From positions 1-18,551 of the forward strand of contig JAOZLT010000006.1 in NCBI GenBank assembly GCA_029934675.1: a stretch of 18,551 nucleotides of DNA. Direction: 5' to 3'. Position numbers and translations under genes: made by a program. Each line of letters begins with the position of its first letter. Position 1 is the first letter of the stretch. Shown here one piece after another: positions 1-5,942 of the stretch. This stretch comes from Candidatus Altimarinota bacterium (GTDB lineage Bacteria; Patescibacteriota; Gracilibacteria; UM-FILTER-43-11). The notes beneath the pieces are model-generated. The model was not told where the DNA came from, did no database searches, and saw nothing but the letters and a program-made list of their open reading frames with translations.

Positions 1-753
1 CACATCCTCCCCGATCTCCGCACCATTCTGATTCACATTTCCCCCAATTTTCGCATCACGCTGATCCACATATTTCCTAATTCTCGCATTATGCCAATCC
101 ACATCTTTCTTAATCCTCTCATCACTCATCCGCATAAATTTACCACCACCCACACATTTCTGATCCATATCTCCACCAACCTTCGTACTATCTCTATACG
201 CATATCCACTAGTCTTTATGCTACTTCGATTTACACCTCCACCAACCTCCTCACCATGCTTATACAGAAATCCATCAATCTTCGCACTACTCTGATCCAC
301 ATATCCACCAATCTTCGCACTACTCTGATCCACACATCCACTAACTTCTGCATTACTCATTTTTATACTATTTCGAATTATTGTACGTGACATATTAATA
401 TTGCCACCAATTTTACCATTGGTTAAATCGAACTCAGGTAATTCATATCCCCTAATATCCAAATCAGTTTTCGGAAAATTCCTGCATCCTAACTCCTGCA
501 TGCGTATAAAGCGCTCTTGCCCGGGTTTTAAATTATGATTTAGGCGATTTCTGAATATAAAAACTTCTCTTAATATATCGGGATCTCCAACTGATTCGGT
601 TGATAAATTTTTAAGAAAGTTATAATCATTTTCATCAATTTCACCATCATCAAGTTGATGTTTTAGCGATTCATGAGTCCAAGTTGGTTTAACGGTTTCT
701 CCATCGGCAAAATCCTGTATAAATTGAAATGGATTATTAGTTGGTGTATTCAT
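1..753 (-). CDS. 11-residue-repeat (beta-solenoid-like) protein, C-terminus off the window
   Basis: An open frame of 251 codons runs from ATG at 753 to the left edge without a stop, so the gene continues outside the window. Residues 1 to about 105 are non-repetitive, acidic and not recognised. From about residue 110 the protein becomes a chain of 11-residue units with consensus GxVDQSSAKIG. The DNA repeats accordingly every 33 bp, with two nearly identical units at 276-334, and the units become more divergent towards the left edge. The alternation of small and hydrophobic residues with Gly suggests a beta-solenoid related in style to pentapeptide-repeat proteins; this is inference from periodicity only. 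There is no signal peptide or membrane segment. No Shine-Dalgarno is visible. A TTGACA (815-810), 17-bp spacer, TATATT (792-787) promoter gives a leader of about 27 nt. Confidence 0.72.
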   Translation of the reverse strand, partial: MNTPTNNPFQFIQDFADGETVKPTWTHESLKHQLDDGEIDENDYNFLKNLSTESVGDPDILREVFIFRNRLNHNLKPGQERFIRMQELGCRNFPKTDLDIRGYELPEFDLTNGKIGGNINMSRTIIRNSIKMSNAEVSGCVDQSSAKIGGYVDQSSAKIDGFLYKHGEEVGGGVNRSSIKTSGYAYRDSTKVGGDMDQKCVGGGKFMRMSDERIKKDVDWHNARIRKYVDQRDAKIGGNVNQNGAEIGEDV

Positions 754-786
754 AATTATTTGTTTGATTACTAAAAATGGAAAGTA

Positions 787-851
787 AATATACGATATAA
801 ATCTTATTTTGTCAAGAAAAGATTGACAAAAATTTTAAAATATTATTGAAT
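787..851. promoter_or_regulatory. Divergent promoter pair over a palindrome (ATTTTGTCAA, 7-bp loop, inverted copy)
   Basis: The arm ATTTTGTCAA (806-815) and its inverted copy (823-832, 9 of 10 positions matching) are separated by 7 bp. Each arm contains a perfect TTGACA -35 box, facing opposite ways. Leftwards, TTGACA (815-810) is 17 bp from TATATT (792-787) and drives the repeat protein. Rightwards, TTGACA (823-828) lacks a good -10 at the right spacing (TTGAAT, 846-851), in keeping with the decayed gene on that side. The same palindrome is present at 4374-4400. A repressor dimer binding here would block both -35 boxes; that function is inferred. Confidence 0.6.
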
Positions 852-892
852 CAGCTTCAATTTAATATTTAAGAAGAAATACAAGTTCTCTT

Positions 893-1087
893 ATGGGCGG
901 TCCTGTACTGCCAAATAGTTTCTCGCTACTTCCTATGAAGAACCTAGGAATACTTACATTCGCCAGCTTAAGTCCGGTTACACCAACGTATGCGATTGAT
1001 TATAATTACAATTATCCTCAAGCCAATAGTCAATTTCACCCTAAGTACTCCGATTATTACAACGGTAATAAGCGTTTAATTTTTTAG
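893..1087 (+). pseudogene. Truncated 5' remnant of an LPSTG-type surface protein gene
   Basis: A 64-codon frame whose last 30 or so residues resemble the mature N-terminus of the surface protein encoded at 4440-5216. Both contain an FHP motif, then a DYY(N/D)GNKRL segment, after a signal-peptide-like stretch ending in Ala near an Asp-Tyr. The upstream promoter palindrome is also shared. Similarity stops at about position 1080, right after the GNKRL codons, where the sequence passes into a glycosyltransferase remnant on the other strand. The missing Cys-rich body and sorting signal, the poor -10 box and the altered N-terminus argue for a dead partial duplicate rather than a functional small protein. 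The frame could still be expressed as a short secreted peptide from the internal ATG at 935. Confidence 0.6.
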
Positions 1088-1271
1088 TAGCGTATAAATA
1101 TACTCATATATCTGTTGCAACTCATCCATCTCACCGCCCAAAACTGAGTAACCGCCACATGCTAATAATATTTGGTATCCAAGTGGTACTTAAATGTCTA
1201 GTCAGCACTTCCATCTGTTTCTCCGCCCCACCATAGTTGGGGGTGTCTGTATAGAAGATGATATCTTTCAT
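1076..1271 (-). pseudogene. Frameshifted N-terminal remnant of a GT4-like glycosyltransferase
   Basis: Reading leftwards from ATG at 1271, the translation opens with MKDIIFYTDTPNYGGAEKQM. This is typical of the N-terminus of GT-B fold, family 4 glycosyltransferases: a first beta strand, then the Gly-Gly-Ala-Glu loop. The frame stops at 1131-1133 after 46 codons. A one-base shift near 1170 restores a second family-like segment, ACGGYSVLGG, then a helix, ending at the TAA at 1076-1078. The remaining part of a normal glycosyltransferase of about 350 residues is absent. So the gene is both frameshifted and truncated, and its end overlaps the surface-protein remnant. The family call rests on recognition of the N-terminal motif alone. 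Confidence 0.6.
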
Positions 1272-1281
1272 AATTAAAAAG

Positions 1282-1560
1282 CTATTTCTTTTTTTGAATT
1301 TCCTCTAACAATTCCAATGTTGCTTTAACGGATATATTGTCAGTTTTATTTAAAATAACACGTTCCTTATACTTTTCCTTTAAGGGTGTTATAAATTCAT
1401 CTGCCCAAGAGGGGGCTAAAACAACTACGTCATTAAAATCAATTTCAATATTTTCATCATCCTTTAGTTCATTCAGCAAGGGCTGGAAAGCTAAATATGC
1501 CTCCTTGCCATTTGGGCGAGATACTAGAATTGTACCGAATTTTTTTAGAACAATATTCAT
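1282..1560 (-). CDS. STAS-like domain protein (DUF4325 type), partner of the upstream ATPase
   Basis: A 92-residue single-domain protein. The FGTILVSRPNGKEAY segment near residues 8-22, then IEIDFNDVVVLAPSWADEF around residues 38-56, is the pattern I associate with the STAS-like family DUF4325. That family resembles anti-sigma-factor antagonists. It begins 11 bp after the stop of the HTH-GHKL gene, so the two are almost certainly one transcript. In SpoIIAB/SpoIIAA-type switches a GHKL kinase phosphorylates a Ser or Thr on a STAS partner, and the Ser at the SWADEF position is a candidate site by analogy. Whether phosphorylation occurs here is unknown. No Shine-Dalgarno is present, so translational coupling is possible. 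Family call fairly firm; partner role inferred from adjacency. Confidence 0.75.
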   Translation of the reverse strand: MNIVLKKFGTILVSRPNGKEAYLAFQPLLNELKDDENIEIDFNDVVVLAPSWADEFITPLKEKYKERVILNKTDNISVKATLELLEEIQKKK

Positions 1561-1571
1561 ATTAAAATGGA

Positions 1572-2300
1572 TTAATAATTTATTACAGCTAGACAGCCAT
1601 TGAGAGGGAAAGGAGTATTTGTAATGTTTAAAACAGGGTTATTATTATTCAACTCAAGTAATGCATCACCAGTTTGGAAAAGTAGACCAAGTGATAGTTG
1701 AGTAATATATTTTTTAACATATTTAAGACCGTTTCCTCTAGCCTCAGGCGCTCGTCCTGAAATTACTTTCGTAAAAGCAACTTTTAATGCTTCATCATGT
1801 CTTTTTAGTGTTGTATCAACACGACTGAGAGTATGAAGAATGCCTTGTCCACGGTCGGCCAGTACAATTTGCGAACGTTCTAAATCATAACCAAAGAATA
1901 TGCCTGGTATATCTGGCCAATTAATATTATGATCAAATGAATTATTACCAATCTCACCAACAATGGATACAATCAAAGGAAAAGTAGTTGCCACTTTTGA
2001 ATCTCGACTTAAACGTATTGAAAGAGATTCTAGACGGACCTGAAAAATATCACGTGACTTACAATAATAAAAATCAGGTATTTCAATAGGTGACTCACTA
2101 GAGACCCAAGAGCGAGCAACACCAGACAATTTTTCTTTTAAAAGCAAGGTATATACATCCTCTTTAAGATATTTTCTTGGACTAGTTGGTGTTAGGCGGA
2201 TAGAGTTTAAAATACCTCGCTTGTCCCAACGTCGTAACGTATCAATAGATACATCAAGAATTTTTGTCACTTCTCCGATTGATAATAAGCTTCTAGTCAT
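1572..2300 (-). CDS. MerR/excisionase-like HTH fused to a GHKL (histidine kinase-like) ATPase
   Basis: A 242-residue protein when started at ATG 2300. A TTG at 2318 would add six residues but lies inside an operator-like repeat, and the HTH begins right after the ATG, so I prefer 2300. Residues 6-50 form a MerR/HTH_17-like domain (SIGEVTKILDVSIDTLRRWD, then a wing). Residues about 85-225 carry GHKL ATPase signatures: N box EIGNNSFDHN (116-125), G1 box DRGQGI (149-154) and G2 box RGNGLKYV (188-195). No phospho-acceptor His domain is seen. The architecture suggests a DNA-binding ATPase, paired with the STAS-like protein downstream, perhaps a one-operon switch in which the antagonist controls DNA binding. 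The repeats in its own promoter imply autoregulation. The domains are visible; the mechanism is inference. Confidence 0.8.
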   Translation of the reverse strand: MTRSLLSIGEVTKILDVSIDTLRRWDKRGILNSIRLTPTSPRKYLKEDVYTLLLKEKLSGVARSWVSSESPIEIPDFYYCKSRDIFQVRLESLSIRLSRDSKVATTFPLIVSIVGEIGNNSFDHNINWPDIPGIFFGYDLERSQIVLADRGQGILHTLSRVDTTLKRHDEALKVAFTKVISGRAPEARGNGLKYVKKYITQLSLGLLFQTGDALLELNNNNPVLNITNTPFPLNGCLAVINY

Positions 2301-2310
2301 AAGTTGTGAG

Positions 2311-2418
2311 CTATACAAATAATATTAAACCTATGCAACTCTATGTAAATTATATCATATCTATGCAAACCTATGCAATATCTATTAAACCTATGCAAAA
2401 AACTTATAACCTATGCAA
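2311..2418 (-). promoter_or_regulatory. Promoter embedded in seven direct repeats of CTATGCAA, all in 10-bp register
   Basis: The word CTATGCAA starts at 2331, 2361, 2371, 2391 and 2411, with one-mismatch versions at 2311 (CTATACAA) and 2341 (CTATGTAA). All are in the same orientation and all start-to-start distances are multiples of 10. Most copies are preceded by AAC. On the minus strand an extended -10, TGATATAAT (2357-2349), sits in the middle. A TTGCAT inside the repeat at 2371 lies 18 bp upstream of TATAAT as a possible -35. Repeats cover both sides of the predicted start site (about 2342). Direct rather than inverted repeats suit cooperative loading of monomers, as known for lambda Xis-type winged helices. 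The natural candidate ligand is the HTH protein just downstream. Confidence 0.75.
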
Positions 2419-2440
2419 AACCAAAAATCTATTTAAACAC

Positions 2441-3103
2441 TTATTTCACTGACTTTTCCTCCCTTTGATACTCAAAATAAGAATAAACAACAGGATACAA
2501 CCCTGCCCACAATACGGAAACAAGCACAATCCACAAAGCAAATCTATCCAAAACCACTGTCAGAAATATAAGTACTCCAGCTGCTTTAAATAGTTTTCCA
2601 GCAAGCATATGGGTCTTTTTCCATACGTTATCACTACTTAATGTCCACGGTGTCCGAATGCCAATAAACCAATTCCTCTCCGCATGCCCCAGCATCTGTC
2701 CTATAAATATAAACAACACTCCCATTGCAGGTAATAGCGCTGTTGTCATGTTAAAAGTATAACCAAGGTTATAAGCAATCGTCAGTATATATACATAGAA
2801 GAGGAATATAGCCATAAGCAGGATAAACCAGTCAAACCATATCCTAAATTTCGCAATATTCTTCTTAAGTGGATCAATCTTTGGAATTACTAAAAACATC
2901 AAATACATCAACAGTGTGATTCCCGGCATCAAATATAGTGCCCAGCACTTACTCATAGTATCATTCGCCTCCCCCGCCGCATTCCAATGACTTGCCATCT
3001 GGTTTGGCATTTGGGGATAATAATATGTGGCAATGCCGAATAACATTAGGATAATAGCAATAATTATCGCATGTACATAAGTATATTTTTTACTCATTTT
3101 CAT
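2441..3103 (-). CDS. SdpI-family integral membrane protein with DUF1648 domain
   Basis: A 220-residue protein with about six hydrophobic membrane segments. The N-terminal loop after the first helix has the DUF1648 pattern (PNQMASHWNAAGEAND, around residues 33-48). The second half carries the SdpI signature, RNWFIGIRTPWTLSS followed by VWKKTH (around residues 143-165). SdpI in Bacillus subtilis gives immunity to the SdpC toxin and signals to the SdpR repressor. Most relatives are uncharacterised, and no toxin gene or SdpR-like repressor is visible here. Translation could start at ATG 3103 or two codons later. Neither has a Shine-Dalgarno. It lies 141 bp upstream of the HTH-ATPase gene on the same strand, with the repeat-rich promoter between, so it is probably a separate transcript. 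Confidence 0.85.
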   Translation of the reverse strand: MKMSKKYTYVHAIIIAIILMLFGIATYYYPQMPNQMASHWNAAGEANDTMSKCWALYLMPGITLLMYLMFLVIPKIDPLKKNIAKFRIWFDWFILLMAIFLFYVYILTIAYNLGYTFNMTTALLPAMGVLFIFIGQMLGHAERNWFIGIRTPWTLSSDNVWKKTHMLAGKLFKAAGVLIFLTVVLDRFALWIVLVSVLWAGLYPVVYSYFEYQREEKSVK

Positions 3104-3170
3104 TTTTCGTTATATATTGTTGGACTACGTTTGATAGCGATTGATAAACATAAAACACAATAGAGATTCA

Positions 3171-3210
3171 AATCCATCGAAGTCAATCGAAATCCACAGG
3201 CGTCCATAGA
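3171..3210. repeat. Four imperfect 10-bp tandem words in the 3104-3595 intergenic gap
   Basis: The blocks AATCCATCGA, AGTCAATCGA, AATCCACAGG and CGTCCATAGA follow each other directly, about 70 bp upstream of the SdpI-like gene. They resemble a weak operator array with the same 10-bp period as the stronger array at 2311-2418. The rest of the 3104-3595 gap holds AT-rich sequence and the hairpins at 3512-3570. I saw no reading frame there that looks like a gene. Confidence 0.25.
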
Positions 3211-3511
3211 AAAAGGAATTTTCGATAACAGTTTTTAAAATTTATGTTTTAAATAGTGAAAGTTGACTGGGTGGTGCTTTTTCAGAACTATATACCTATT
3301 TTATAAAATTCCCTGACGTTTAGACACCGTGTATGATTAACTTGTTTATAGCTAATCAAAAGCACGATACTCAATCAAAATTATATCAAGTTACAGAACA
3401 ATTATAACTATAATAATGAAATTTTTTTAGTACGTTATGCAAATTATTTTAATGATGTGGTTATTTAGTAAGGATTTCGTCCTGTTTATTATGTCATAAT
3501 GGACTCATCAG

Positions 3512-3570
3512 TTCCGCTATCAGCGGAAGATCCTTTGGAGCCATCTCGATGTACAATCGATACTGGCTCC
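3512..3570 (-). terminator. Two adjacent hairpins downstream of the unrecognised gene, possible terminator
   Basis: The first hairpin has arms TTCCGCT (3512-3518) and AGCGGAA (3522-3528). The second has arms GGAGCCA (3537-3543) and TGGCTCC (3564-3570), with a further inner pair TCGAT (3546-3550) and ATCGA (3556-3560). They begin 26 bp after the stop codon of the minus-strand gene at 3596. No U-tract follows on either strand. Intrinsic termination is therefore uncertain; a processing site or protein-binding structure is equally possible. Confidence 0.4.
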
Positions 3571-3595
3571 AGTTAAGTGTTAATAAAAAGTGTGA

Positions 3596-4231
3596 TTACG
3601 ATACGAGGCAATTCCAGGCGACCTCTTGCTCCTTTTTTGAGAGCAATTGCAAAGCGTTCGAGAGAAGATGAGCGACTGCTACCATCCACTGTGTTCGTGG
3701 GCTGAGGGGGCCTGTCCATGTAGTATAGATTTTCAGCGACTCTCGGCTTGGTGCCATAATGAGGTCGATGGTGTCAAAACAGAAGATGAATATAACGACA
3801 ATTTCAAAGATGAAGTGTACATTTTTCATGGTTTCTGCGAGCCAGAGCTCGACGGCCTTGTTGACGCACTTGAGAGCGTGCTTGGCGTCGCTCATGGCTT
3901 TGGCTTGAATATTCCTGTCGCTGGTTGTAGTGTTGGTCGAGACGTTCTCGTTACCCTGTGCTTCCTCGAAGGCCTTCTCGGCTTCATGGATTTGGTGGTG
4001 GGCGTTTAGAATGAGTCGCACCGCAAAGCTGATTGAGCTGGACCCTCTGCCTATCACACTATAGGCTGCAGCCCATCGCACGTCCGTATTGCTCTCGGAT
4101 GGCAAAGACGGGATAACTTCACGGTATACTAATGCTTTATAATAATTGAGCCAATCGTCGTATCCCTTTGCTGTGTAGCCCCGTTCGCAGGCGCTGCTTC
4201 GAATGATTAGTGTCTCTACTGTTTCCGTCAT
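3596..4231 (-). CDS. Unrecognised protein with one hydrophobic helix; strong Shine-Dalgarno
   Basis: I do not recognise this 211-residue protein. The AAAGGAG at 4245-4239 is 7 nt from ATG 4231 but only 1 nt from ATG 4237, so 4231 (MTETVETL) is the better start. The N-terminal half is polar and alpha-helical in character. Around residues 85-130 there is a charged Ala/Glu-rich helix (HHQIHEAEKAFEEAQ), then a Thr/Asn linker. Residues about 135-160 are strongly hydrophobic (FIFEIVVIFIFCF) and could be a single membrane helix. The gene is visibly richer in G+C than its neighbours and is one of only two here with a good ribosome binding site, both hints of a different origin. A 120-codon frame on the other strand (3647-4009) is treated as a shadow. 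Confidence 0.55.
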   Translation of the reverse strand: MTETVETLIIRSSACERGYTAKGYDDWLNYYKALVYREVIPSLPSESNTDVRWAAAYSVIGRGSSSISFAVRLILNAHHQIHEAEKAFEEAQGNENVSTNTTTSDRNIQAKAMSDAKHALKCVNKAVELWLAETMKNVHFIFEIVVIFIFCFDTIDLIMAPSRESLKIYTTWTGPLSPRTQWMVAVAHLLSNALQLLSKKEQEVAWNCLVS

Positions 4232-4354
4232 TATCATTCTCCTTTGTCGCCCTCGCGACTATACGTATAAAAAACACTTTTAAATTGTTAAATAACACTT
4301 GTAATCTAGAGGTTTCGTCATTACAAAAGTAAAACGAAATCTACATTTATAACT

Positions 4355-4418
4355 AAAATATCATGAAAAAGATATTTTGTCAATAAAGGATTGACAAAAT
4401 ACTAAAAACATGTAGAAT
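4355..4418. promoter_or_regulatory. Second divergent promoter over a perfect ATTTTGTCAA palindrome
   Basis: ATTTTGTCAA (4374-4383) and its exact inverted copy TTGACAAAAT (4391-4400) enclose 7 bp. Rightwards, TTGACA (4391-4396), 16 bp and TAGAAT (4413-4418) lead to the LPSTG protein gene at 4440 with a leader of about 15 nt. Leftwards, TTGACA (4383-4378), 17 bp and TATTTT (4360-4355) could transcribe the gene ending at 3596, with a leader of about 117 nt. The layout matches that at 787-851, including the 7-bp loop, which points to a shared regulator. Confidence 0.65.
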
Positions 4419-4439
4419 ATAATTCTAAAACTATATTTC

Positions 4440-5216
4440 ATGAAAAAATTTATACCACTATTCATTATAGGATTAATAATAACCAGCTCACTGCTATTTG
4501 CAAATAACGTAAGTGCAGATTATTATAACACTCCTCCATCAAATGCTGTATTCCACCCAGAAAATCCCGATTACTACGATGGTAATAAGCGTTTAACTTT
4601 AAAGAAAAGGGCGGATATTGAAATGGCCAGCGCACCGAATTTGCACTACGACAAATACTCCAATGATTATTATTGGTGTAATTGGATATATAATAAGAAT
4701 CTCGATACATGGGTGTGTGAAAAAAGTGCTGAAAAACCAACTCTCGATCCAGTTATCCAGAGTAAAAGTTACACTTCTAAAAACTCCGCACAGGCTGTAT
4801 CAGCTTGCCCACTTGGTTATCAATATAGTTCCGTAGGCGGAGGTTGTGCACGAGTTCCATTGCCCACAAACTCTCATGTTAGTTCCAATGGAACAGGTTG
4901 GGAATGTAACGCCGGATATAGATTGGATGATTACCACACAGGATGTGTAAAAGGATATTCATCTTCATCCGCTTCTTACATTTATAATACTGCCTCTGCC
5001 TCCGAAACGGTCGAAAATAATGTCGAGCATACAACTGAATATGTTGATGGCGTAGCTGTAACGAAATACATTTATTATTATGACGAAGACGATAATAATT
5101 CTGTTCTGACAACTCAAAAACCCACAACATTACCATCTACAGGTCCTGCAATGGGGTTGATGTTAATAGGGAGTTTGGTTGGAGGAATTGGAGTAATTTG
5201 TCGTAAAAAGCAGTAA
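4440..5216 (+). CDS. Secreted Cys-containing surface protein with LPSTG sorting signal
   Basis: A 258-residue precursor. Residues 1-26 form a signal peptide (Lys-rich start, hydrophobic core, cleavage likely after VSA and before DYY). The C-terminus has LPSTG at 231-235, a hydrophobic helix (about 237-253) and the basic tail RKKQ, the classic layout for sortase attachment to a cell wall or surface layer. The mature part contains three segments with paired Cys (about 78-92, 123-137 and 155-169), of the kind CPLGYQ...GC and CNAGYR...GC. These look like small disulphide-bonded modules separated by Ser-rich linkers, with an acidic Tyr-rich stretch before LPSTG. No sortase gene is in the window. 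The ATG has no Shine-Dalgarno and follows the promoter at 4391-4418 closely. A decayed paralogue sits at 893-1087. Ligand or function unknown. Confidence 0.8.
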   Translation: MKKFIPLFIIGLIITSSLLFANNVSADYYNTPPSNAVFHPENPDYYDGNKRLTLKKRADIEMASAPNLHYDKYSNDYYWCNWIYNKNLDTWVCEKSAEKPTLDPVIQSKSYTSKNSAQAVSACPLGYQYSSVGGGCARVPLPTNSHVSSNGTGWECNAGYRLDDYHTGCVKGYSSSSASYIYNTASASETVENNVEHTTEYVDGVAVTKYIYYYDEDDNNSVLTTQKPTTLPSTGPAMGLMLIGSLVGGIGVICRKKQ

Positions 5217-5222
5217 ACAAAC

Positions 5223-5250
5223 TTGAATAAACAAGTGTGTATATGATAAT
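5223..5250 (+). promoter_or_regulatory. Likely promoter of tRNA-Lys
   Basis: TTGAAT (5223-5228), a 16-bp spacer and GATAAT (5245-5250) place a start site about 16 nt before the tRNA, just after the stop of the LPSTG gene. The boxes match the consensus at 5 of 6 positions each (TTGACA-like and TATAAT-like). The identification rests on position and similarity only. Confidence 0.4.
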
Positions 5251-5272
5251 CTTTTGCACGCTTATTGATTAT

Positions 5273-5348
5273 GGGTCAGTAGCTCAGTTGGTAGAGCAGT
5301 AGCCTCTTAAGCTATTGGTCCAGGGTTCGAGTCCCTGCTGACCCACCA
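5273..5348 (+). tRNA. tRNA-Lys (anticodon CTT)
   Basis: A full cloverleaf can be drawn. The acceptor is GGGTCAG paired with CTGACCC, the D stem GCTC/GAGC, the anticodon stem GTAGC/GCTAT with loop CTCTTAA, and the T arm CAGGG/CCCTG with TTCGAGT. The ACCA end is encoded. Loop positions 34-36 read CTT, decoding the Lys codon AAG. The last 34 bases (5315-5348) recur exactly at 5641-5674 and 5967-6000, each at the end of a GIY-YIG unit. The complete tRNA is the first copy, and only it has the 5' half. Confidence 0.95.
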
Positions 5349-5382
5349 GTTTAGTATTTTGATGATTAAGTAATATTTAGAA

Positions 5383-5616
5383 ATGGCTTGGGTATACATA
5401 TTAAAGGGGAGTAGATATTATGTCGGCAGTACCCCAACGTTAATTAAACGATTGAGAGATCATAGAAGAGGGAATACACATACCACTAAAAGAATTGGCG
5501 ACTGGAAATTAACCAAGGTTATTTATTGCAAAACCTTAAATGAAGCAAGGGCATTAGAAGTAAGAATTAAAAAGTCAAAAAATATTAAAAGATGGTTAAG
5601 TTACCCATCTTTTTAG
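5383..5616 (+). CDS. Small GIY-YIG nuclease (UPF0213/YhbQ-like), copy 1
   Basis: A 77-residue stand-alone GIY-YIG domain. The two signature strands read VYIL (4-7) and YYVG (12-15). The conserved Arg is in the helix LIKRLRDH (R23, with H27), and the putative metal-binding Glu is E59 in EARALEVRIKK. It matches the core of the UPF0213/YhbQ group in length and has no extra DNA-binding domain. Proteins of this group are nucleases or nuclease-like, but most have no known substrate. It begins 34 bp after the tRNA-Lys CCA, lacks a Shine-Dalgarno and is in the same orientation as the tRNA, so it may ride on the tRNA transcript. Its TAG stop is the first base triplet shared with a tRNA-like 3' fragment. 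The genomic context suggests a selfish cassette targeting the tRNA end, which is inference. Confidence 0.88.
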   Translation: MAWVYILKGSRYYVGSTPTLIKRLRDHRRGNTHTTKRIGDWKLTKVIYCKTLNEARALEVRIKKSKNIKRWLSYPSF

Positions 5617-5674
5617 AGCAGTCCCGCATTTATTGCGGGGTTGGTCCAGGGTTCGAGTCCCTGCTGACCCACCA
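5614..5674 (+). other. tRNA-Lys-derived 3' fragment with the anticodon arm replaced by a hairpin
   Basis: The segment begins TAGAGCAGT, the same 9 bases as the D-stem region of tRNA-Lys (5292-5300), and ends with the 34-bp tRNA 3' end. Between them, where the tRNA has its 17-nt anticodon arm, there is a 21-nt hairpin with 7-bp arms GTCCCGC (5621-5627) and GCGGGGT (5635-5641) and loop ATTTATT. The acceptor 5' strand and D-stem 5' strand are missing, so it cannot be a functional tRNA. An identical segment lies at 5940-6000. It overlaps the GIY-YIG stop codon. It may be the cassette end or recognition structure. Confidence 0.65.
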
Positions 5675-5708
5675 GTTTAGTATTTTGATGATTAAGTAAT
5701 ATTTAGAA

Positions 5709-5942
5709 ATGGCTTGGGTATACATATTAAAGGGGAGTAGATATTATGTCGGCAGTACCCCAACGTTAATTAAACGATTGAGAGATCATAGAAGAGGGAA
5801 TACACATACCACTAAAAGAATTGGCGACTGGAAATTAACCAAGGTTATTTATTGCAAAACCTTAAATGAAGCAAGGGCATTAGAAGTAAGAATTAAAAAG
5901 TCAAAAAATATTAAAAGATGGTTAAGTTACCCATCTTTTTAG
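5709..5942 (+). CDS. Small GIY-YIG nuclease, identical copy 2
   Basis: The predicted protein is identical to that at 5383-5616, and the surrounding 326 bp also appear identical. The absence of even silent differences means the duplication is very recent, is kept uniform by recombination, or is an assembly artefact. It starts 34 bp after a detached 34-bp tRNA-Lys 3' end rather than after a complete tRNA. If transcribed, it would depend on read-through from the tRNA and copy 1, since no promoter-like boxes are seen between the copies. The catalytic-site residues are all retained, so nothing marks it as inactive. Confidence 0.85.
   Translation: MAWVYILKGSRYYVGSTPTLIKRLRDHRRGNTHTTKRIGDWKLTKVIYCKTLNEARALEVRIKKSKNIKRWLSYPSF

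Noticed and set aside
91..390. 99-codon plus-strand frame rich in Thr, Ile and His
   Set aside because: It is the antisense shadow of the 33-bp repeats of the minus-strand repeat protein.
2301..2318. TTG start for the HTH-ATPase
   Set aside because: It lies in an operator-like repeat and adds only six residues before the HTH; ATG 2300 is simpler.
3241..3480. Possible small genes in the AT-rich gap upstream of the SdpI-like gene
   Set aside because: Frames on both strands are short, broken by stops and lack protein-like composition.
3647..4009. 120-codon plus-strand frame inside the orphan gene
   Set aside because: No ribosome binding site or promoter supports it, while the opposite strand has a strong Shine-Dalgarno and a longer frame.
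5628..5634. Loop ATTTATT of the cassette hairpin as an anticodon loop reading UAA (ochre suppressor)
   Set aside because: The stem has 7 pairs rather than 5, and the acceptor and D-stem 5' strands are missing, so no functional tRNA can form.
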